Source: Aquarana catesbeiana
Lineage: Eukaryota > Chordata > Amphibia > Anura > Ranidae
Assembly: GCF_042186555.1 (NCBI RefSeq)
Contig: NC_133331.1
Coordinates: forward strand, 213,501-277,500
Reading direction: 5' to 3'
Length of the DNA: 64,000 bases
Below are positions 11,326-22,779 of this stretch, one piece after another. The notes below the pieces were generated by a model that saw only the letters and a list, made by a program, of their open reading frames with translations, did no database searches and was not told the DNA's origin. Both the position numbers and the translations under genes were made by a program. Position 1 is the stretch's first letter. Each line of letters starts with the position of its first letter.

Positions 11326-11744
11326 ACAGGTATTATTTGTGATGGATGTGCAAATGCTGAGACATTAAGACAGATAATGTATTCTAAATATAAATGCTTT
11401 GCATCGCAGCGCATCAAAAATGAAGCCCCGCCCCCTCCGTCACGTTCATTGAACGCAATCTATTCAAGTGAATGTGGCTGTGCCACAACTGCCCGTGGAT
11501 TGCTCTTCGGGGGGCTAATACAAGTATAAATGAACCCCAATGGTTGATGCCAGGATTAGGATGACAGCCCTGGTGACACGGCATCCAAAAAGTCAGGGAT
11601 GACAGTTCACATATTTCTAGAGGAATTTCCCTTTAAATCACCCCCTAACCAAACAAACCAATAAATAAGATGCTCCTTCCTCAGTGATATATATATTTAT
11701 GCAAAGCAGGCAGAAGGAAAATGATTTGCAAACATTCTTAACCC

Positions 11745-12030
11745 CTTTGTACAATTATTGCACAATGTAATCATGAAGCAATCAGGGATTGCAAGACAGC
11801 AAATGTGTGTTGCTTCATATAAACTGCAATAGCCTTAGTATGCCATGTGAAATGCCTGTCTCTCCAGCTTGTACCCGGAATGCCACATTCTCCATGGTTT
11901 TTTACATTTGGTTCCTGTTGTTTTTATTATCGGTATCCCCCCCTCCCCTCCCCCGGGGTCCAGCATTCGGCGTGTCTGTAGACTCCGATCTCTCGGGTCC
12001 ATTCATGTCTTGTAACAATTCTGTTACCAT
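11745..12030 (+). repeat. Dispersed repeat or old duplication, partner of 22235-22475
   Basis: Both copies carry, in the same order, gtacaattatt, cacaatgt, atca (a or t) gaagcaatca, caaatgtgtgtt, atataaac, agtatg, and a distal gactc/gactg ... tgtcttgtaacaattctg or tgtcctgtagaaattctg end. The similarity runs more than 230 bp with many substitutions. An open frame at 11789-12100 crosses it but is not conserved in the second copy. Confidence 0.7.
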
Positions 12031-12330
12031 CTTCTCTCACCACCCAGTAATCGTTCTGCCCACGTTTTCCCAATCTTTCGCTTTTTTGTGCCCACATTAG
12101 ACGTGTGCCATTCCTATTCTTACAAATCGAAATTTGGACAAAATTTCCGTTATTCTGAGATTCGGATGTATTCGGAATTTCTGAATCACAATAGTAACAA
12201 ATTTCAACGAATCCAAAATAAATGATAATGAAACAAATTATCCGAATTCCAAAATGAATTTGAATTTGAAATGGAAAAATATAGCAATAAATGCAATAAG
12301 GTATAAAACAAGATGATGAAACAAGATACT

Positions 12331-12428
12331 TAGGCTGCTTTATAGAATAGAATACAAAAGAATAGAATAAAATATTTTCTATTCTGTTCTATTCTGTTTT
12401 ATTCTATTCTATTCTTTAAAGCAGCCTA
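12331..12428. repeat. Perfect-ended inverted repeat on (GAATA)n/(TATTC)n
   Basis: The left end taggctgctttata (12331-12344) is inverted at 12415-12428 (tttaaagcagccta). The interior goes from a gaatagaata-rich strand to a ttctattcta-rich strand, so the whole 98 bp can fold on itself. Confidence 0.8.
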
Positions 12429-12830
12429 TGTAGGAGCCATTGTCCCATTTCACATTTTTTATACTTTACTGTATTCATTGCAATATGTTTCCATTTTGAA
12501 TTAGAATTTATTTTCAGTAAGGGAACCAGACCTTGCTGCTTCACCGCCTGGTTCCCAACTGCATGTTCTGAGTGGTCCCTGGTGTCTTCTGGGACCCGTG
12601 TGTCTCCCAGAAGACAGCGGGGGGGGGGAGGGGCCGGACATGGTGTAGATGGCATAGATCGCAGCGGATACTGTGGCAATCTTAAGTGTGTATTAGATAG
12701 GTATCTGCTTCCCCCTCCCCCCTGAAAGGTGCCAAATGTGACACCAGAGGGGGGGAGGAACCGGATCAGTGGAAAGTCCATTTTTGGGTGGAACTCCACT
12801 TTTAAGTATGCCTCTCCCATTGTTAATTGT
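12429..12830. other. No gene seen; probable dispersed non-coding repeat
   Basis: Contains a G-run-rich stretch near 12615-12640 and a pyrimidine-rich block near 12710. No supported frame. The 134-residue minus-strand frame (12416-12820) has no recognisable domain. Confidence 0.45.
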
Positions 12831-13185
12831 TCTGTGTTCTCATCTATATGTTTATACTTATAATAATGTGTATCGTACAGTATTTCGTATCCAGGGTTTT
12901 AGGTACCGGGCAGTCTAGCTCTAGTTTAGCTGACTAGTTAATTAGCTCATTTTAAGTATATTCCTGTATACAGTTGCCTTTGCATACAATAATGTGACCA
13001 GGCTCTCCTGACCTGGTGAACTATAAATTCTATGTTAGTTTTTAATAAACAGTTTCAGTTCTCATACAAGCTTTTGTTGGCTAGTCTTGTATGGTTCAGT
13101 ATAATTACTGGTTCCTATGTCCAGACTGGAGGAAGCGGTATACTGACGGAAGCACTCAAGCTGGGTGCTGGGCGGTTCCGCCACA
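12831..13185 (+). mobile_element. LTR of a Ty3/gypsy-like element (boundaries inferred)
   Basis: The candidate LTR begins TGTTAATTGTTC and ends TTCCGCCACA, with an AATAAA at about 13046. It is followed by TTTGGTTGGCAGC, which resembles a tRNA-Leu primer site of the TGGTGGCAGC type with one extra T and further mismatches. No second LTR is visible downstream, so this is a truncated or rearranged copy. Confidence 0.5.
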
Positions 13186-13264
13186 TTTGGTTGGCAGCTT
13201 TGAGATCTGCTTCCTCCTACAGGCAGTCCAAACCACCAAGGAGACCCAGTGTTGGGTGATCACC

Positions 13265-13800
13265 ATGGAAGCGGAGTTCCAGTGGTGAATGCAAAAGATG
13301 TTTGCCCAGTACGAAGAGCCAGGTTCTTCCCAGGAAGTACTGGAATTGAGAGACGCGATCCACTGGGAGCTATGGATGGAGGCTTTTCAAGTGGAGTAAG
13401 ACTATGGAAAGGTCCTTCCTACATCCATGGAGTGGTACTAGGCTGCAGTGGGACTTGTGTATACCATTCCCAGGAGAGCATCCTCCGGAGGAATGGCTTA
13501 TGGAGCTGGAAAGGCTGGTCCTTCAGATGGAAATGGTGCTGGACGATGGTTATCAGGCGCTGCAATGGTATGCTACCCATGGATGAAGAACAGTGATCCC
13601 ATAGAAGGCTATGACAATGGCAGGCCGGGATTGATTGAAGATGGGAGGACATCCGAGATTTTAGGGAGTTGGAACTTCACAGTGAGTTCGGATTGAGAAA
13701 AGACTTGGACTATTTAGTTACAAAAAAATGGGAGCTGGAACAAGCATATAAAAAACAGTTTGACAAAGCTCAGCAGAGGTTTAAGGGTTCAGTATAAGTG
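13265..13800 (+). pseudogene. Degenerate gag-like region of the 12831 LTR element
   Basis: An ATG at 13265 opens MEAEFQW and then hits a stop. The same frame continues MQKMFAQYEEPGSSQEV before more stops near 13397 and 13439. A +1 frame then reads PPEEWLMELERLVLQMEM, and a later one WELEQAYKKQFDKAQQ. The position just after an LTR and primer-like site, and the helical charged character, suggest a decayed gag. I cannot name a domain. At least three in-frame stops and two frame changes make it non-functional. Alternative: unrelated 5' leader sequence. Confidence 0.35.
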
Positions 13801-15060
13801 ATAGTAGCAGCCAATAGGAGGACAAACTTCTTAGCAGAAAAGCCGTGTTGGAGCAGGCGCACGCTAAAGTCCCAAATCAGGTCTTACTTACAATGTCCCA
13901 GTAGCTGTCTGTCACCCAGCATCCGCAGGTCATTGAGGGAGATAAAAAGATCCTTCTCCAGACCAGAACTTCGGAATAGTGCCCTCCAGCTAGAATCTAT
14001 AAGCAACCTTCTCCAAGCCTTCAGCCCAGTTCCTGCTGAGGCCTGGACTGCAATTCTTTTCTCACTTGGCAGCAGCCACAGGAGAACTGGAGCCCTCCCC
14101 GGACAGGAAAGTCTGGAACACTCTGGAAATTTCTCGCAAACATTTATCACCTTCCTAGCCACCTTCTGGATATCTCCTTCAAGGGATTGGCTGGGGCATT
14201 TTAAATATTTACACTGGGCATTTGGCTGTGCCTGCTCTATATTCTGGAAGCTTCTCTCAGAAGCAAGTAAGAGAAATCAAACACCGAGCTAGGAAACCCT
14301 GATCAGACAAAACAATAGATCACCGATCCACTGGCTATAGTGAGGCCAATAACTAAACGTAGCCTAACTAGAGGAGGCACTACAAATAATACAATAATAG
14401 CACAAAAAACAATACAAATGCCAGACAAAGTCTGCTGGTACTGAAATGATGAGAAATCGGTCTGAAAAGACTTCTCTTTATACTCACTCAACATATTATA
14501 TTTAGAAAAAGTATATATAGTTTTCCTGTGAATAATTCATCTTAGGATCTGCGTTGTCAGTACAGTTTTTATTACCCACAAAAACACAATAAAGAGCCAC
14601 ATGATACTATATAGGGTTCATTTTATAATATATGCCCTAGCAGGGAGGGGGAGGGGTATTTTATGAGGTCTGTGGATGGAATACAGATAAGGAGGATCCC
14701 GAGATTAGTCCCAGGAAATCCTGACATAGTTATAAATCTGTAGAGCTGTCGGTATCTTTTTATAGTTCTTCTGGTCACAAATGAACCTTCTCAGCTTTTT
14801 ACCGCAGAGAAATTCTATGATTTTGTTATTTCCTGTTTGCTAAGATAACCCTGAAGATGCTCTGTGCCTGGCCGACCCTTCGGATGGAGGACTTCCTGAC
14901 CAGCAACAAGTCAGCGCATTTCCCAAAGTCAGAATAATCTCACAAATCCTAAAAGGGGAGGAAAAACGCAAATAAAAAATAGACTATTGTATACAATCGC
15001 TACACAAGTCAGATTGTTATTGGATGTTATTGGATATTTCCTTTCCAATCTGCAGCCGCT
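13801..15060. other. No gene seen
   Basis: A 164-residue open frame at 13798-14292 shows no recognisable domain and begins inside the decayed retroelement. The rest (14300-15060) is AT-rich with no structure I can support. Confidence 0.45.
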
Positions 15061-15395
15061 GTCATTTCCTGTAAGATACAATATGGCCACCTGGAGGCGC
15101 TGTGTACACGGATGGTATAAATAGCCCCGCCCCCCAGAAATGTCATTTCCTGTAAGATACAATATGGCCACCTGGAGGCGCTGTGTACACGGATGGTACA
15201 CAGAGCCCCGCCCCCCAGAAATGTCATTTCCTGTAAAATACAATATGGCCACCTGGAGGCGCTCTGTACACGGATGGTATAAATAGCCCCGCCCCCCAGA
15301 AATGTTGTTTCCTGTAAAATACAATATGGCCACCTGGAGGCGCTGTGTACACGGATGGTATACAGAGCCCTGCCCCCCAGACATGTCATTTCCTG
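15061..15395. repeat. 81-bp tandem array, four copies
   Basis: The word gtcatttcctgtaa starts at 15061, 15142 and 15223, with gttgtttcctgtaa at 15304, exactly 81 bp apart, and a partial fifth at 15384. Each unit holds acaatatggccacctggagg and ggatggta followed by an agccccgccccccag block. The 81-bp period keeps minus-strand frames open (168 residues), which I regard as an artefact. Confidence 0.92.
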
Positions 15396-15515
15396 CTTTT
15401 GTGATTGGCTCACTGATTTTCTCAGAAGTCTGCACTAAGATACAAGTCAGATTTCAGGCTTCCCCTGCAACACAAATGTCATTTTTGATGAGATACTCAC
15501 AAAGGGAAATTAAGG

Positions 15516-15704
15516 GAGATTAGGGAAGTAAACAAGTGGCTGAAGAGCTGGTGTAGTAAGGAGGGGTTTGGGGTCCTGGAGGACTGGGCCGACTTCTCAG
15601 TCGGTAACCGGTACTATAGAAGGGACGGACTGCACCTAAATGAGGAGGGTGCAGATCTGCTGGGAATGAAGATGGCCAAAAAGTTAGAGGGGTTTTTAAA
15701 CTAG
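15516..15704 (+). pseudogene. CR1 ORF1 C-terminus (SGNH esterase tail), 5' truncated
   Basis: A clean frame reads VNKWLKSWCSKEGFGVLEDW and on to a DGLHLNEEG motif (codons from about 15624), ending at a TAG at 15702-15704. The D-x-x-H arrangement is the third block of the SGNH-hydrolase (esterase) domain found in CR1-family ORF1 proteins, which is thought to help the element's particle bind membranes or lipids. Only the last 60 or so residues remain because the copy is truncated. ORF2 follows within a few tens of bases, the usual CR1 spacing. No start codon is present. Confidence 0.7.
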
Positions 15705-15730
15705 GCGTTGGGGGGGAGGGTCCAGAGACA

Positions 15731-18700
15731 GTGATAGCCAGCGCGGAAGATATTCCAGAGGGTAGTATTGGGGGCATTAGTGGTAGGTTAACCAAAGCAC
15801 AAAAACACAAGGTGAGTATAGTAGCAAGTCCAAGTTGCAATCTTGAAACACCCAATACGAGGACAATATGCGACCGGTCTAAACTACGTGGCATGTTCAC
15901 CAATGCCAGGAGCATGGCGGACAAGATGGGTGAACTAGAGTTACTGTTGTACAAGGAGGATTTGGATTTTGTGGGAATTTCAGAGACCTGGTTCAACAGC
16001 TCTCATGATTGGCTGGCAAACATTCAAGGGTATACCCTATACCGCAAGGATAGAGAGGGTAAAAAAGGGGGAGGGGTATGCCTATATATCAAGAATAATG
16101 TACAAGCGAATGTGAGAGATGACATCACTGAGGGGGCTAGGGAGGAGGTGGAATCTTTATGGGTAGAGCTCCAAAGGGATGAAGCTAAGGGGAAAATAAT
16201 ACTGGGAGTATGCTATAGGCCCCCTAACCTGAGGGAGGAAGTGGAGACGGATCTCCTATCACAAATTGGATTAGCAGCAAGGAAGTGTTATCATAATGGG
16301 GGATTTTAATTATCCAGACATAGACTGGGCGGAGAGAACCGCGCATTCATTTAAGGCTCGCCAGTTCCTTTGTTTCTTGCAGGACAATTTTATGGGTCAG
16401 ATGGTAGACGCACCAACTAGAAATAAAACATTACTAGATCTACTGATTACCAACAATACAGACCTGATAACAGATGTGGAAATACGGGGCAATTTAGGTA
16501 ACAGCGATCACAGGTCAATTAGTTTCAGTATAAATCACACAAATATGAGACATGAAGGGAACACAAAGACACTGAATTTCAAAAGAGCCAACTTCCCTAA
16601 ACTACAAACCTTGCTAAAAGGCATAAATTGGGATAAAATATTAGGAACAAAGAATACGGAGGAGAGATGGGTTTGCTTTAAGAGCATATTAAATAAGGGT
16701 ATTAGCCAATGTATCCCATTGGGTAATAAATTTAAAAGAGCGAACAAACATCCTGGATGGCTTAACTCCATTGTAAAAATGCATATAAAAGCAAAGGAGA
16801 AGGCCTTCAAAAAATACAAGGTTGAGGGATCATCCACAGCATTCAGAATTTATAAAGAATGCAATAAGAAATGTAAGGGTGCAATTAGGACGGCTAAGAT
16901 AGAACATGAAAGACACATAGTGGAGGAGAGCAAAAAAAATCCCAAGAAATTCTTTAAGTATGTAAACAGTAAAAAAGGGAGGACAGACCATATTGGCCCC
17001 ATAAAGAATGAGGAAGGACATCTGGTTACAAAGGATGGGGAGATGGCAGAGGTATTGAATTTATTCTTCTCCTCAGTCTTCACGAGTGAATCGGGGGGCT
17101 TCAGTAACCAAAACTGCAGTGTTTATCCTCATGACACAACACAGGAAGCACCTCCATGGTTAACAGAGGACAGAATTAAAATTAGACTTGAGAAACTTAA
17201 CATTAATAAATCACCGGGACCAGATGGCTTGCACCCGAGGGTACTTAGGGAACTCAGTCAGGTGATTGCCAGACCGTTGTTCCTAATTTTTACAGACAGT
17301 CTATTGACTAGAATGGTACCAGCTGATTGGAGAAAAGCCAATGTAGCACCAATATTTAAAAAAGGGCCCAAAAAACATCCCTGGGAATTACAGACCAGTT
17401 AGCCTAACATCAATAGTATGTAAACTCTTGGAGGGGATGATAAGGGACTATATACAAGATTTTAGTAATAAGAACGGTATCATTAGCAGTAATCAGCATG
17501 GATTCATGAAGAATCGTTCTTGCCAAACCAATCTATTAACCTTCTATGAGGAGGTGAGTTGCCATCTAGATAAAGGAAGGCCCGTAGACGTGGTGTATCT
17601 GGATTTTACAAAAGCATTTGACACAGTTCCCCATAATCGTTTACTGTACAAAATAAGGTGCGTTGGCATGGACCATAGGGTGAGTACATGGATTGAAAAC
17701 TGGCTACAAGGGCGAGTTCAGAGGGTGGTGATAAATGGGGAGTACTCAGAATGGTCAGGGGTGGGTAGTGGGGTCCCCCAGGGTTCTGTGCTGGGACCAA
17801 TCCTATTTAATTTGTTCATAAACGATCTGGAGGATGGGATAAACAGTTCAATCTCTGTATTTGCAGACGATACTAAGCTAAGCAGGGCAATAACTTCTCC
17901 GCAGGATGTGGAAATCTTGCAAAAAGACCTAAACAAATGAATGGGGGAGGGGCGACTACATGGCAAATGAGGTTCAATGTAGAAAAATGTAAAATAATGC
18001 ATTTGGGTGGTAAAAATCTGAATGCAATCTATACACTGGGGGGAGAACCTCTGGGGGGATCTAGGATGGAAAATGACCTGGGGGTCCTAGTGGATGATAG
18101 GCTCAGCAATGGCATGCAATGCCAAGCTGCTGCTAACAAAGCAAACAGAATATTGGCATTAAAAGGGGGATCAACTCCAGAGATAAAACGATAATTCTCC
18201 CGCTCTACAAGACTCTGGTCCGGCCGCACCTGGAGTATGCTGTCCAGTTCTGGGCACCAGTCCTCAGGAAGGATGTACTGGAAATGGAGCGACTACAAAG
18301 AAGGGCAACAAAGCTAATAAAGGGTCTGGAGGATCTTAGTTATGAGGAAAGGTTGTGAGCTCTGAACTTATTCTCTCTGGAGAAGAGACGCTTGAGAGGG
18401 GATATGATTTCATTATATAAATACCGGACTGGTGACCCCACAATATATAAATACCGGACTGGTGACCCCACAATATACAAATACCGGACTGGTGACCCCA
18501 CAATATATAAATACCGGACTGGTGACCCCACAATATACAAATACCGGACTGGTGACCCCACAATATATAAATACCGGACTGGTGACCCCACAATATATAA
18601 ATACTGGACTGGTGACCCCACAATATATAAATACTGGACTGGTGACCCCACAATAGGGATAAAACTTTTTCGCAGAAGAGAGTTTAATAAGACTCGTGGC

Positions 18701-18890
18701 CACTCATTACAATTAGAAGAAAAGAGGTTTAACCTTAAACTACGTAGAGGGTTCTTTACTGTAAGAGCGGCAAGGATGTGGAATTCCCTTCCACAGGTGG
18801 TGGTCTCAGCGGGGAGCATTGATAGCTTCAAGAAACTATTAGATAATCACCTGAATGACCGCAATATACAGGGATATACAATGTAATACT
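15731..18890 (+). pseudogene. CR1 ORF2 (endonuclease-reverse transcriptase), copy A, frameshifted
   Basis: The frame is open from 15731 but the first ATG is at 15892 (MFTNARSMADKMGELE). Endonuclease signatures follow: ISETWF, GGGVCLYIKNN, then GDFNYPDIDW and NSDHRSISF. Reverse transcriptase signatures include NKSPGPDGLHP, NQHGFMKNRSC, YLDFTKAFDTVPH, SGVPQGSVLGP and the catalytic FADD at about 17866. The C-terminal part has RPHLEYAVQFW, ATKLIKGLED and RMWNSLP. Compared with copy C, a 4-base deletion near 16286 shifts the frame, an extra A near 17355 shifts it again, and further shifts occur near 17940 and 18165. The protein would nick DNA and prime reverse transcription of its own RNA. This copy cannot. 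Confidence 0.88.
18413..18655 (+). repeat. In-frame 30-bp array in CR1 ORF2, eight units
   Basis: Eight exact 30-bp units of the type ataccggactggtgacccc plus acaatatata. Each encodes ten residues, YKYRTGDPTI. Variants are ata(t/c)aaatac and cc/ct-gg. Copy C has one unit at the same codon position (about 61513-61548), so this is an expansion of native coding sequence. Confidence 0.95.
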
Positions 18891-18966
18891 GACACATAAT
18901 CACACACATAGGTTGGACTTGATGGACTTGTGTCTTTTTTCAACCTCACCTACTATGTAACTATGT

Positions 18967-19213
18967 CTAAAGGGATGCAGACCCTGCCACTTCCCTCATT
19001 AGAGCCCTGCAGGTGCAGCAACTGATTGACAATAAAGTCACTCCCATTCACTCTACACATGGACACAGAGAAACACTCAGGGATTTCTTCAGAATAACAA
19101 AAGGTCGGAATCTGCAACAAGGTTCATTAAAATCTCTGCAATGTACAGAGATCACCCATGGGGGGGCACAAAAGCTCTCATTTAAATAAATTCCTCAATG
19201 GCCACAAAGGATA
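18967..19213. other. No gene seen
   Basis: Short gap between CR1 copy A and the Tc1 element. Nothing recognisable. Confidence 0.6.
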
Positions 19214-19215
19214 TA

Positions 19216-20853
19216 CAGTCAGGTCCATAAATATTGGGACATGGACACAATTCTAATCTTTTTGGCTCTATACACCCCCACAATGGATCTGAAATGAAAT
19301 GAACAAGATGTGCTTTAACTGCAGACTTTCAGATTTAATTTGAGGGTATTCACATCCAAATCAGGTGAACAGTGTAGGAATTACAACAGTTTGTATATGT
19401 GCCTCCCACTTTTTAAGGGACCAAAAGTAATGGGACAATTGGCTGCTCAGCTGTTCCATGGCCAGGTGTGTGTTATTCCCTCATTATCTCATTTACAAGG
19501 GGCAGATAAAAGGTCCAGAGTTCATTTCAAGTGTGCTATTTGCATTTGGAATAAGTTGCTGTCAACTCTCAATATGAGATCCAAAGAGCTGTCACTATCA
19601 GTGAAGCAAGCCATCATTAGGCTGAAAAAACAAAACAAACCCATCAGAGAGATAGCAAAAACATTAGGTGTGGCCAAATCAACTGTTTGGAACATCCTTA
19701 AAAAGAAAGAACGCACCGGTGAGCTCAGCAACACCAAAAGACCCGGAAGACCACGGAAAACAACTGTGGTGGATGACCGAAGAATTCTTTCCCTGGTGAA
19801 GAAAACACCCTTCACAACAGTTGGCCAGATGAAGAACACTCTCCAGGAGGTAGGTGTATGTGTGTCAAAGTCAACAATCAAGAGAAGACTTCACCAGAGT
19901 GAATACAGAGGGTTCACCACAAGATGTAAACCATTGGTGAGCCTCAAAAACAGGAAGGCCAGATTAGAGTTTGCCAAACAACATCTAAAAAAGCCTTCAG
20001 AGTTCTGGAACAACATCCTATGGACAGATGAGACCAAGATCAACTTGTACCAGAGTGATGGGAAGAGAAGAGTATGGAGAAGGAAAGGAACTGCTCATGA
20101 TCCAAAGCATACCACCTCATCAGTGAAGCATGGTGGTGGTAGTGTCATGGCGTGGGCATGTATGGCTGCCAATGGAACTGGTTCTCTTGTATTTATTGAT
20201 GATGTGACAAAAGCAGCGGGATGAATTCTGAAGTGTTTCGGACAATATTATCGGCTCATATTAATCAAAATGCTTCAGAACTCATTGGACGGAGCTTCAC
20301 AGTGTAGATGGACAATGACCCGAAGCATACTGCGAAAGCAACCAAAGAGTTTTTTAAGGGAAAGAAGTGGAATGTTATGCAATGGCCAAGTCAATCACCT
20401 GACCTGAATCCGATTGAGCATGCATTTCACTTGCTGAAGACAAAACTGAAGGGAAAATGCCCCAAGAACAAGCAGGAACTGAAGACAGTTGTAGTAAAGG
20501 CCTGGCAGAGCATCACCAGGGATGAAACCCAACGTCTGGTGATGTCTATGTGTTCCAGTCTTCAGGCTGTAATTGACTGCAAAGGATTTGCAACCAAGTA
20601 TTAAAAAGTGAAAGTTTGATGGATGATTGTTAATCTGTCCCATTACTTTTGGTCCCTTAAAGAGTGGGAGACACATATACAAACTGTTGTAATTCCTACA
20701 CCGTTCACCTGATTTGGATGTAAATCCCTCAAATTAAAGCTGAAAGTCTGCAGTTAAAGCACATCTTGTTCATTTCATTTCAGATCCATTGTGGTGTATA
20801 GAGCCAAAAAGATTAGAATTGTGTCCATGTCCCAATATTTATGGACCTGACTG
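19216..20853 (+). mobile_element. Tc1/mariner transposon, full length with long inverted ends
   Basis: CAGTCAGGTCCATAAATATT starts at 19216 after a TA. The inverted copy ends at 20853 and is followed by TA (20854-20855), the expected target duplication. Inverted similarity runs far inward: the words aggaattacaacagtttgta and gaccaaaagtaatggga in the left arm reappear inverted at about 20640-20700. The ends are therefore about 220 bp long, of the IR/DR type. One transposase gene lies between. The element is 1638 bp, normal for Tc1. Confidence 0.95.
19574..20604 (+). pseudogene. Tc1-type transposase with one frameshift and one stop
   Basis: The ATG at 19574 (MRSKELSLSVKQAIIRLKK) opens an N-terminal paired-like region with two helix-turn-helix parts (REIAKTLGVAKSTVWNIL, then a GRPRK hook and STIKRRLH). 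The DDE core follows: D in LWTDETKINL (codon 20027), D in MDNDPKHTA (codon 20311) and E in NPIEHAFHLLK (codon 20416). The spacing is DD34E, as expected for Tc1. It ends at a stop after GFATKY. Two lesions break it: a 1-base frame change at about 20219 and a TAG at 20305-20307 just before MDND. All catalytic residues survive. The protein would excise and insert the element at TA. Confidence 0.93.
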
Positions 20854-20956
20854 TAAATCCACTTTGTGAGCACCAAATGCCTCTGCAAACCCAGATATTA
20901 CCTTGAAAAAGTAACTGTGACATCATCACTGGCTGTGCATACCCTGTGCAGAGAGC

Positions 20957-21432
20957 AGAGCTGTGGGAGGTTCCCAGCAGGCTCCACCCACTGCATAAAA
21001 CTACAGGAGGGGGCGGAGACACGACCAGTCCCCTGCACAAGGAGAGGGGGCAGAGCTGTGGGAGGGTCCTATCAGGCTCCACCCACTATAGAAAACTACA
21101 GGAGGGGGCGGAGTCACGACCAGTCCCCTGCACAAGGAGAGGGGGCAGAGCTGTGGGAGGGTCCTATCAGGCTCCACCCACTATAGAAAACTACAGGAGG
21201 GGGCGGAGACACGACCAGTCCCCTGCACAAGGAGAGGGGGAGAGCTGTGGGAGGGGCCCAGCAGGCTCCACCCACTATAGAAAACTACAGGAGGGGGCGG
21301 AGACAAGACCAGTCTCACCTGCACAAGGAGAGGGAGCAGAGCTGTGGGAGGGTCCTATCAGGCTCCACCCACTACATAAAACTACAGGAGGGGGCGGAGA
21401 CAAGACCAGTCCCCTGCACAAGGAGAGGGGGC
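20957..21432. repeat. About 95-bp tandem array, five copies
   Basis: The word gagctgtgggagg starts at 20957, 21053, 21148, 21242 and 21339. Each unit also has caggctccacccact, aaaactacaggagggggcgg and gacca gtcccctgcacaagg. The period varies from 94 to 97 bp. Open frames across it are repeats only. Confidence 0.92.
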
Positions 21433-21740
21433 AGCAGTGGGCGGTCTTTATTACAGGAAGTCTCACACTGGAAGAAATACACTAAACCGAGATTCCCGGA
21501 AAAGTACAATATTTGGTTATCTGGAAGTTCAGTCCAGGCTGCAATACTTACCTGACACTCCGGTCCGGCATTCTTCTGCTCTCCCTCTGTGGGAGGAGTC
21601 TCACAATCCTATATTGTATGATGAAGAAGCTAGAGTGTGATTGTGGCCGATCGTAACTTAAAGAGAAAGCTGCAAGGGATCGGTCAGTGGAGGGAGCCTT
21701 CCACAACAATAATGTATTTACACCTTTTTCAATCATTCCT

Positions 21741-22061
21741 AAGCTGGCCATACATTATACAATTTTTTTCTTCAATTCCCTTTAGATTTACCTTCAGCTC
21801 ATGCTTAGATTGTAAGCTCTGAGGATCAGGGCCCTGTGATTCCTCCCGTATTGTACTTGTACTGTCTGTCCTCGTGGTGTAAAGCGCTGTGCAAACTGTC
21901 GGCACTCTATAAATCCTGTATAATAATAATAATAATATGAAGTAGAGGGCAGCCTGGCTGCGTACAAATGGAAAGAGTTTAGCTGTGACCTCATATTATA
22001 CGGTTTTGGTAAATCTAAAGGAAAATTGTATAAGAAGATTGTATAATGTGTGGCCAGCCTT
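21741..22061. mobile_element. MITE with about 52-bp inverted ends, carrying a SINE-like insert
   Basis: The left end (aagctggccatacattatac, then through ccctttagatttacc) is inverted at about 22008-22061 (ggtaaatctaaagg through gtgtggccagcctt). The interior includes the SINE-like copy at 21805-21940. There is no transposase. The family is not assigned because the target duplication is unclear. Confidence 0.8.
21805..21940 (+). repeat. SINE-like element with (TAA)n tail, plus strand, nested in a MITE
   Basis: Matches 11165-11325 on the opposite strand word for word in order: agattgtaagctc, cagggccct, gattcctcc, gtaaagcgctg, aaactgt, ataaatcctgtataa, then TAA repeats. It sits inside the inverted ends at 21741 and 22061. 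Confidence 0.78.
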
Positions 22062-22234
22062 GGACATAACACGCTTCTGCTGCGAGGGTGGATTTTCCTG
22101 GATTTATTATACAGTAATGGAGAGATAGGCGGAGTTTTATCTCGCCGTTCAGTAATAAGTAAGGATCTTTTCCATCATTACTTCTTCATTGCTCGGTGTG
22201 CAGAAAGAAAACGTTCTTCTTCCCTCCATTCGAG

Positions 22235-22475
22235 ATTCGTACAATTATTACACAATGTGATCATTAAGCAATCAAAGCTGTGAGGTAACAAATGTGTGTT
22301 TCTTTATATAAACCACAATATCTGTAGTATGTCGTGTGATCTATCCGGCATACCACATGATCTCTTGTGTGTTTTCCTTTCCTTGTGTCTTATGTACTTC
22401 CCTCTGTCCAGCGATCGATGTGACTGTCACCTCCTAGTAGTTTGGGGTTCATATCTGTCCTGTAGAAATTCTGTT
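22235..22475 (+). repeat. Dispersed repeat, partner of 11745-12030
   Basis: See the 11745 entry. The shared order of words spans gtacaattatt to a aaattctgtt end, in the same orientation. No coding frame is shared. Confidence 0.7.
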
Positions 22476-22779
22476 TGTGGAAAGATGGAAGCTGCAGTAT
22501 TCCCTCAAACCTGAAGGTGGCGCTATGCAATGTCCTTAGGTTGGCAGGAGCTCATTGCAGTATAATTCTCTCCTGCTAGAAACTCCATGCAGCCATCTTG
22601 GGGGAGACAGGAGTCCCATTGAATAACAAAATCCCACAAGATTTGGACATCCATCTGGACTTGGAATAATTCTATGTCAATAGGAGATTCTGTTGGCTCA
22701 CAGTGTGGGAGTAAGATAGGAACAGATCTCCCGATGGTTAGGGAGAGAGTAGGAGTAACATTAGGGACTTGTGCTTACA
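22476..22779. other. No gene seen
   Basis: Short unique-looking lead-in to the 14-bp array. Nothing recognisable. Confidence 0.6.

Larger units (their letters stand above)
15510..18966 (+). mobile_element. CR1-clade LINE, copy A (5' truncated)
   Basis: The copy starts inside ORF1 and runs through ORF2 (endonuclease plus reverse transcriptase) to a 3' end with ggttggacttgatggac and a tail built on ctatgtaactatg. The 3' end word and short tail repeat are typical of CR1 elements. It is close in sequence to copy C (60277-64000) and to the 3' part of copy B. ORF2 carries several frameshifts. It contains the 30-bp array eight times and the 3' UTR 42-bp unit once. Confidence 0.9.

Noticed and set aside
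18413..18655. Short regular repeats that could suggest a CRISPR or regulatory array
   Set aside because: The unit is the CR1 ORF2 coding sequence itself. A single copy occurs at the same codon position in copy C.
20866..21555. Overlapping 100-180-residue frames over the 95-bp array
   Set aside because: Repetitive translation with competing frames. The period is not constant, so the frame shifts between units.
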